In this document: in pieces, positions 59,025 to 64,000 of the stretch
How the letters are laid out: each line of letters starts with the position of its first letter
How positions within the stretch are numbered: the stretch's first letter is position 1
From: Prochlorococcus marinus str. MIT 9515
GTDB lineage: Bacteria > Cyanobacteriota > Cyanobacteriia > PCC-6307 > Cyanobiaceae
Length of the DNA stretch: 64,000 bases
Assembly: GCF_000015665.1 (NCBI RefSeq)
Contig: NC_008817.1
Coordinates: 1,612,001-1,676,000 of the forward strand
Direction of reading: 5' to 3'
Notes under the pieces: generated by a model
What the model saw: the letters and a program-made list of their open reading frames with translations, nothing else
Database searches by the model: none
What the model was told of the DNA's origin: nothing
Position numbers and translations under genes: made by a program

Positions 59025-59696
59025 ATGACAAATTTCTTACCATTAGTAGAAAAATTTCATTCATTACAAGGGGAGGGCTTTCATACAGGTCAAAGTGCAT
59101 TTTTTATACGACTAGCTGGCTGTAACGTTGGATGTCCATGGTGCGATACTAAACATTCTTGGGATAAAGAAAAATTTCCTTTAATATCAATTCAAGAAAT
59201 CATAAATGAAATAAAAAGGGCTCGAAAACAAGGGGCATCTTTTTTAGTAATAACTGGTGGTGAGCCTTTACATCATAACTTAGATAATTTATGCCAAGCT
59301 ATCAATGAAGAAACTTCTACGGAAAATCAAAGCCCAATTAAGATTCATATTGAAACCAGTGGTGTAAGCAATTTGTCAGGTAGTTTTGATTGGATTACTT
59401 TATCTCCTAAAAGACACCAACCCCCAAAAACTTATTTTTTGAAAAATTGTAATGAATTAAAAATAATTATCAATGATCAAAAAGATATTGATTTTGCAAT
59501 CGATATAAAGCAAGAAATTATGAATAAGTATCAGAATTCTTCATCAACAAAGAATTTTTATAAGTTGGATAAAAAATATTATTTACAACCTGCATGGCAA
59601 AACGATGATGGGTTTTCCCTTACAATTGATTTTATTAAAAATAATCCTGAATGGAATTTGAGTCTTCAAACACATAAGTACTTAAAAATCAAATAA
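59025..59696 (+). CDS. queE: 7-carboxy-7-deazaguanine synthase
   Basis: QueE is a radical SAM enzyme that contracts 6-carboxy-tetrahydropterin to 7-carboxy-7-deazaguanine on the way to queuosine. The cluster cysteines are C33, C37 and C40 in GCNVGCPWCDTKHSW. HSLQGEGFHTGQSAFFIRLAG precedes them and VITGGEPLHH follows. The 223-aa length is typical. queC, the next enzyme, starts 5 bases downstream. Confidence 0.96.
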   Translation: MTNFLPLVEKFHSLQGEGFHTGQSAFFIRLAGCNVGCPWCDTKHSWDKEKFPLISIQEIINEIKRARKQGASFLVITGGEPLHHNLDNLCQAINEETSTENQSPIKIHIETSGVSNLSGSFDWITLSPKRHQPPKTYFLKNCNELKIIINDQKDIDFAIDIKQEIMNKYQNSSSTKNFYKLDKKYYLQPAWQNDDGFSLTIDFIKNNPEWNLSLQTHKYLKIK

Positions 59697-59701
59697 TTTA
59701 T

Positions 59702-60376
59702 ATGAATTTAGAAAACAAATCTGCAGTAATTTTATTATCGGGTGGCTTAGATTCTTCAACTGTCACAGGCTTAGCAAAAGCCTCCAAGGCAAAGATATTT
59801 GGCCTATCATTTGATTACGGTCAAAGACATAAAAAAGAACTCAATTCCGCATTAACGATAGCTAAACACTTTGCAATAGAAGAATTCAAAATCGTAAAGC
59901 TTGACCTCTCTTTATGGGGAGGTTCATCCCTTACTGATACAAAAAAAGATTTACCTATCGAAGGTGTTCAACTAAATACAATTCCCAATACATATGTACC
60001 GGGAAGAAATACAATCTTTATTTCTGTTGCGTTAAGTTATGCTGAAGCCATTAACGCTGATTTAATAGGCTTAGGTGTTAACGCGCTAGATTATTCTGGA
60101 TATCCTGATTGCAGGCCTGACTATATTAAAAAATTTCAAGAATTAGCTTATCTTGCTAACAAAAGAGGAAGAGAAGATAATCCAATTAAACTTTGGACGC
60201 CATTAATAGATTTAAATAAAGAGGATATTATTCAATTAGCTTTTGATCATAATGTTCCCTTAGAAAAAACATGGAGTTGTTATTCAGGTAATTTAAAACC
60301 CTGTGGGAAATGTGATAGTTGCAGAATAAGACAAACAGCCTATAAAAAATGGCAAATTAAACAAAATGAATATTAA
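59702..60376 (+). CDS. queC: 7-cyano-7-deazaguanine synthase
   Basis: QueC converts the carboxy-deazaguanine product of QueE to preQ0 using ATP and ammonia. The PP-loop is LLSGGLDSST (11-20). Further signatures are GLSFDYGQRHKKEL, VPGRNTIFISVALSYAEA, and a C-terminal zinc site with four cysteines in WSCYSGNLKPCGKCDSC. 224 aa is normal. It lies directly after queE and overlaps pabB by 11 bases. Confidence 0.97.
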   Translation: MNLENKSAVILLSGGLDSSTVTGLAKASKAKIFGLSFDYGQRHKKELNSALTIAKHFAIEEFKIVKLDLSLWGGSSLTDTKKDLPIEGVQLNTIPNTYVPGRNTIFISVALSYAEAINADLIGLGVNALDYSGYPDCRPDYIKKFQELAYLANKRGREDNPIKLWTPLIDLNKEDIIQLAFDHNVPLEKTWSCYSGNLKPCGKCDSCRIRQTAYKKWQIKQNEY

Positions 60377-61685
60377 AACAAAAAAATTATCTAAGTGGAT
60401 TGATCCAGAATTAATTGCAAATCATTTGGCCTTGAAATTTGGAGAACATGGGTTGTCCTGGTTAGATAGTGATGGAAAAGATAATGGGAAATGGTCAATA
60501 ATGGGAGTGAACCCAAAAAAAATAATTTCTTCAGGAAATATAAATAATTTAGATATTGGTAATAACCCTTTTTTAAAATTAAAAAAAATTGAGAAAGGTT
60601 TTTGGATTGGATGGCTCAACTTTGAAGCTGGGGCTTATATTGAGCCAAAAAATCCATGGAAAAATCATGAAATATCTACTTTATGGATTGCATCGTATGA
60701 TCCAATTATAAAATTTAATCTAATTTCAAATGAAATACTGCTTGAGGGAACAAATTCTGCTGAATTAAGTAAATATGAAAAAATAATTTATGATATCGAT
60801 CCTGAAAAAGAAAAAAATTCTATAAATAAAATTTTTAAATTTGATTTTTCAAAAATTAATTTACTAAAAATAAGCAATCAATTTCAGAAAAATATTTTAA
60901 GAATTAAGCAATTAATATCTATAGGAGACATTTTTCAGGCAAATCTAACAACAAAATGTGAAGTTGAAGCTTTAGAAACTTTTAGTTATCTAAATTTATA
61001 TTTAAAAATAAGAAGCAAACTACCTGCGCCTTTTGGAGGAATAATAATAAATAAATCAAAGGGTATTAACGAAGCAGTATTATCAACCTCCCCTGAAAGA
61101 TTTTTAAAAATAGACAAAGAGGGATATGTTGAATCAAGACCTATCAAAGGCACAAGGTCTAGACATCAAGATGAAAACCAAGATGCGTTAAATGCCATAG
61201 ATTTGATAACTAATGAGAAAGATAGAGCTGAAAATATTATGATTGTAGACCTCTTGAGAAATGATTTGAGCAAAGTATGCGAAGTAGGAAGTATTGAAGT
61301 GCCGGAGATATTAAAACTTGAAAGTTATTTAAAAGTCCATCATCTTACATCTGTGATTAGAGGAAAGTTAAAAAAAAATAAAAGTTGGGTAGACTTACTA
61401 ATTGCTTGTTGGCCAGGGGGTTCTATCACAGGTGCTCCAAAATTAAGGTCCTGCCAAAGACTTTTTGAAATAGAAAATAGTAGCAGAGGACCTTATTGTG
61501 GATCCTTTATAAAATTAGACTGGCATGGAGAATTTGATAGCAATATACTCATAAGATCATTTATCGTAAAAAATCAGAAAATTCAAATATCTGCTGGATG
61601 CGGAATAGTAAATGATTCTGATCCAAAAGAGGAATTAAACGAACTAAAATGGAAACTTTTACCTTTAATTGATTCATTGAAATGA
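60366..61685 (+). CDS. pabB: Aminodeoxychorismate synthase component I
   Basis: PabB-type chorismate-utilising enzyme that makes 4-amino-4-deoxychorismate for folate. The C-terminal chorismate-binding core is clear: GDIFQANLTTKCE, TSPERFLKI, SRPIKGTRSRHQDENQDA, VDLLRNDLSKVCEVGS, WPGGSITGAPKLRS and AGCGIVNDSDP. At 439 aa it has a reduced N-terminal domain and no fused glutaminase. Anthranilate synthase (TrpE) is the main alternative, but the 4-base overlap with pabC supports PabB. It overlaps queC by 11 bases. Confidence 0.92.
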   Translation: MNIKTKKLSKWIDPELIANHLALKFGEHGLSWLDSDGKDNGKWSIMGVNPKKIISSGNINNLDIGNNPFLKLKKIEKGFWIGWLNFEAGAYIEPKNPWKNHEISTLWIASYDPIIKFNLISNEILLEGTNSAELSKYEKIIYDIDPEKEKNSINKIFKFDFSKINLLKISNQFQKNILRIKQLISIGDIFQANLTTKCEVEALETFSYLNLYLKIRSKLPAPFGGIIINKSKGINEAVLSTSPERFLKIDKEGYVESRPIKGTRSRHQDENQDALNAIDLITNEKDRAENIMIVDLLRNDLSKVCEVGSIEVPEILKLESYLKVHHLTSVIRGKLKKNKSWVDLLIACWPGGSITGAPKLRSCQRLFEIENSSRGPYCGSFIKLDWHGEFDSNILIRSFIVKNQKIQISAGCGIVNDSDPKEELNELKWKLLPLIDSLK

Positions 61686-62509
61686 CGATAAGTATAGGCT
61701 GGCATAAAGATCAATGGCTAAAAATTGAAGATATTTGTATCTCAGCAAATGATAGAGGTCTAAAGTTTGGCGATGGAATATTCGAAACTATTTTGATAAA
61801 AAATAATAATGCTATTTTGTTAGACGAACATCTTCACAGATTAGAAAATAGTAGCAAAATTTTAAATATAGATTTTAATATTAATAAATTCTATTTAAAA
61901 AAAATTATTAGTCTAGGTATAAAAAAATTATCTCTTAAGAATAATCAATTAGGCTCTATAAGAATTAACTACAGTAGGGGTTTAAATAAAGGGAGGTCAA
62001 TAAGAATTAGAAACAGTATAGAAGAGAACAATAGCAATAATTTATGGATTGAATTTTATATAATAGAATCTAATTTTTCTCCAATTAGTACTTTCATTAG
62101 TCAAACCGAAAAAAGAAATCAATATAGTTTAATTAATCAATGTAAAACGTTTTCATATAATCAATCAATACAAGTTTTATTAGAAGCTAAAACAAAATCA
62201 TTTGATGACTGTTTAATGTTAAATACAACCAATGAATTATGTTGTGGCAGTACTTTTAATATATTACTAAAAAGGAATAATATATGGTTCACACCAAGAA
62301 AAGAAAGTGGTTGTCTTCAAGGAATTATGGTTAGTAAGGCTAAAAAATTAAAACTAATAAAAGAAGATTTAATCCTTCCGAAATTTTATAAAGATGATAT
62401 TTTAATTGCAATCAACAGCTTATCTTGTAGACAAATTAAAAAAGTTAATGAGATAGAATTTATATCAACTTTTGATCCAAAATATTTCTGGGAATTATTA
62501 TATAATTAA
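61682..62509 (+). CDS. pabC: Class IV aminotransferase, probable aminodeoxychorismate lyase
   Basis: A PLP-dependent fold-type-IV enzyme of 275 aa that probably releases 4-aminobenzoate from aminodeoxychorismate. The family start NDRGLKFGDGIFETI (24-37), the arginine region LDEHLHRLENSSKIL, the probable PLP lysine K155 in QCKTFSYN and the C-terminal GIMVSKAKKL fit. Substitutions from the textbook pattern make branched-chain or D-amino acid aminotransferase possible, but coupling to pabB (4-base overlap) favours PabC. It is convergent with cobA. Confidence 0.87.
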   Translation: MTISIGWHKDQWLKIEDICISANDRGLKFGDGIFETILIKNNNAILLDEHLHRLENSSKILNIDFNINKFYLKKIISLGIKKLSLKNNQLGSIRINYSRGLNKGRSIRIRNSIEENNSNNLWIEFYIIESNFSPISTFISQTEKRNQYSLINQCKTFSYNQSIQVLLEAKTKSFDDCLMLNTTNELCCGSTFNILLKRNNIWFTPRKESGCLQGIMVSKAKKLKLIKEDLILPKFYKDDILIAINSLSCRQIKKVNEIEFISTFDPKYFWELLYN

Positions 62510-62517
62510 TATTATTT

Positions 62518-63303
62518 TTAATCTGTTAAAAAAGCATTAGGTAGATTAGTTATATAATTATTAACTTTAAAATCAACAATCCTACCAATAACAACAATTG
62601 ATGGTGAAGTAAAACCTTTTAGCCTAATATTCTCTACTAGGTTTTTTAATTCTGAAATTAAGCATTTTTGATTATTCAAAGTTGCTTCTTGAATAACAGC
62701 ACATTTGGTATTTTTATCCAAACCACCTAAAATTAATTCACTAACAATAAATTCAATATTTCTTATTCCCATATAAATTACTAAACCATCAGATGATTGA
62801 GATAATGCTCTCCAGTTAACATTCTTTTTATCCTTATTTATATGTTCATGACCTGTCACGAAAGTTATTGAGCTGCCTGCTTCTCGATGAGTTAATGGAA
62901 TTCCATAATAAGTAGGAGCCGCTATACCTGAAGTTATACCTGGTACTATTTCGATTGAAATCCCATTTTTTTCTAAGAAAGATACTTCTTCACCTCCTCT
63001 TGAAAAAACAAATGGATCTCCTCCTTTGAGTCTTACAACTGTCTTTCCTTCTTTTGCTAATTTTAAAATTAGGGAATTTGTATCAGATTGGGGAACTGAA
63101 CACTTACCAGCCCTCTTCCCTACATTAAATATTTCAGCCTTTTTATTAGTTTCTTTTATTATTTCTGCAGAGATCAGAGCATCATGCACTAATACATCAC
63201 AACTTTTTATAAGTCGTAAGGCTTTTAGTGTCAACAGCTCAGGATCACCAGGCCCTGCGCCAACTAAATAAACTATTCCGGGCACATTAATCTCCATTAA
63301 CAA
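62518..63303 (-). CDS. cobA: Uroporphyrinogen-III C-methyltransferase
   Basis: CobA (SUMT) methylates uroporphyrinogen III at C-2 and C-7 to give precorrin-2, the branch to siroheme and cobalamin. The SAM motif VGAGPGDPELLTLKA (14-28), the segment RLKGGDPFVFSRGGEE, VPGITSGIAAPTYYGIPLTHR and VTGHEH are all present. The 261-aa protein is the stand-alone form without the CysG dehydrogenase/chelatase part. The start could be Met1 or Met3; both are close to the divergent MFS gene, 39 bases away. Confidence 0.97.
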   Translation of the reverse strand: MLMEINVPGIVYLVGAGPGDPELLTLKALRLIKSCDVLVHDALISAEIIKETNKKAEIFNVGKRAGKCSVPQSDTNSLILKLAKEGKTVVRLKGGDPFVFSRGGEEVSFLEKNGISIEIVPGITSGIAAPTYYGIPLTHREAGSSITFVTGHEHINKDKKNVNWRALSQSSDGLVIYMGIRNIEFIVSELILGGLDKNTKCAVIQEATLNNQKCLISELKNLVENIRLKGFTSPSIVVIGRIVDFKVNNYITNLPNAFLTD

Positions 63304-63342
63304 GTATGGTAGTAGAAGAAAATCGTATTGTAGATAAATATC

Positions 63343-64000
63343 GTGAAAAAAAGTTTATTTAAGCCAAGTAGGAAATTCACATTATTCAGTGCTTTTATAA
63401 CTCTCTTAAATGATCGTTTAAGTGAAAGTATTCTTTTGCCTATTTTACCTTCTTTTGTTTTACTTTTTGATTCAAAAGCAAGTACTTACGGTTTACTATC
63501 CTGTACTTATCAATTAGCACAATTTACAGCTTCACCATTTATTGGGCTTATGAGTGACAGATATGGTAGAAGACCTGTAACACTATTTTGTATAACTGGC
63601 TCAATAATCGGAATCTCAATACTATCATTTACAGTTTTATTTGATTGGTCAAATTCAATAGCTACTATTCCCTTATTTTTATTATTTATAGCAAGACTTA
63701 TAGACGGGCTCAGTGGTGGGACTGCAGCAACAGCGACTACCATCCTTGCAGATATTTCTAGCCCTGAAAAAAGAGCCAAAACATTTGGACTTATTGGGGT
63801 TGCCTTTGGATTAAGTTTTTTCTTAGGAAATATATTTGTTGTAATTTTTGCTAAAAATACAAATAATAATTTCATTATTCCCGTAATAATAGCTTCAATT
63901 ATTCCAATTATTAACTTTATACTAGTCCTTTTTTATTTACCAGAAACTAAACCTCAAAACGAATTAAACAAATCACCCCAAATGTTGAAAAATCCTTTAA
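63343..64000 (+). CDS. Major facilitator superfamily transporter (3' end outside window)
   Basis: About 219 N-terminal residues are visible of a TetA-like MFS drug/solute exporter. The frame begins with a GTG (MKKSLFKPSRKFTLF) because an in-frame TAG lies 12 bases before it and no ATG is available. Helices alternate with short loops. The loop after helix 2 has the MFS signature GLMSDRYGRRPV, and helix 4 reads IARLIDGLSGGTAATATTILAD, the usual GxxxG-rich segment of 12-helix antiporters. The substrate cannot be told. It is divergent from cobA. Confidence 0.9.
   Translation, partial: MKKSLFKPSRKFTLFSAFITLLNDRLSESILLPILPSFVLLFDSKASTYGLLSCTYQLAQFTASPFIGLMSDRYGRRPVTLFCITGSIIGISILSFTVLFDWSNSIATIPLFLLFIARLIDGLSGGTAATATTILADISSPEKRAKTFGLIGVAFGLSFFLGNIFVVIFAKNTNNNFIIPVIIASIIPIINFILVLFYLPETKPQNELNKSPQMLKNPL

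Overview
The window looks like a chromosomal segment of a marine picocyanobacterium, most likely a high-light-adapted Prochlorococcus. The reasons are the very AT-rich sequence, tight gene packing, psbZ, the UDP-sulfoquinovose synthase and SQDG synthase pair, a Ycf23/DUF561 gene, a cyanobacterial-type aspartokinase with a duplicated regulatory half, and the gene orders tig-clpP-clpX-dnaX and asd-dapA-rnj. No gene-free stretch is longer than about 250 bases. No rRNA, CRISPR array, insertion sequence or prophage was seen.

Layout. 1-2.0 kb: 5' part of secA (cut by the window edge) and a divergent GNAT gene. 2.2-4.9 kb: an accessory-looking set (SnoaL/NTF2-like protein, possible GT-D-fold glycosyltransferase, galE) lying against the 3' end of tRNA-Gly(GCC). 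5.0-16 kb: ribH, psbZ, mutS, cobH, holA, lysC, uvrB, the ycf23-like gene and tilS. 16-20 kb: asd-dapA-rnj on the minus strand. 20-25.7 kb: tig-clpP-clpX-dnaX on the plus strand; dnaX carries an in-frame 78-bp tandem duplication. 25.7-28.6 kb: an envelope pair (GT2 glycosyltransferase and SpoIID/LytB protein). 28.6-33.2 kb: rpmI-rplT, a TPR protein, thiG, sqdB and sqdX. 33.2-38.9 kb: a minus-strand run of an uncharacterised 240-aa gene, a methionine-gamma-lyase-like gene, gcvH and gcvP. 39-44.5 kb: desaturase, rplI, dnaB, mnmG and a chorismate-lyase-like gene. 44.4-47.7 kb: a poorly characterised zone with a charged orphan protein, a SprT-like metalloprotein, a membrane-anchored small protein, a T4-type ATP-dependent DNA ligase and a 50-codon ORF. 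47.7-64 kb: a VTT-domain membrane protein, valS, a HesB-like protein, tRNA-Val, mazG, speE, speB, gcvT, aspS, pyrG, queE, queC, pabB, pabC, cobA and the start of an MFS transporter.

How the genes connect. The aspartate pathway (lysC, asd, dapA), the glycine cleavage system (gcvP and gcvH together, gcvT about 16 kb away), folate precursor synthesis (pabB, pabC), queuosine precursor synthesis (queE, queC), corrin and siroheme steps (cobH, cobA), polyamine synthesis (speB, speE) and sulfolipid synthesis (sqdB, sqdX) are each partly present. Several convergent neighbours overlap at their 3' ends, as expected in a streamlined genome.

I found no clear new multi-gene defence or mobile system. The best leads are the T4-phage-type DNA ligase, the dnaX linker duplication, the tRNA-flanked sugar cassette, the arginine-rich C-termini of RNase J and of an orphan protein, and an A-type Fe-S carrier relative that lacks its first cysteine.
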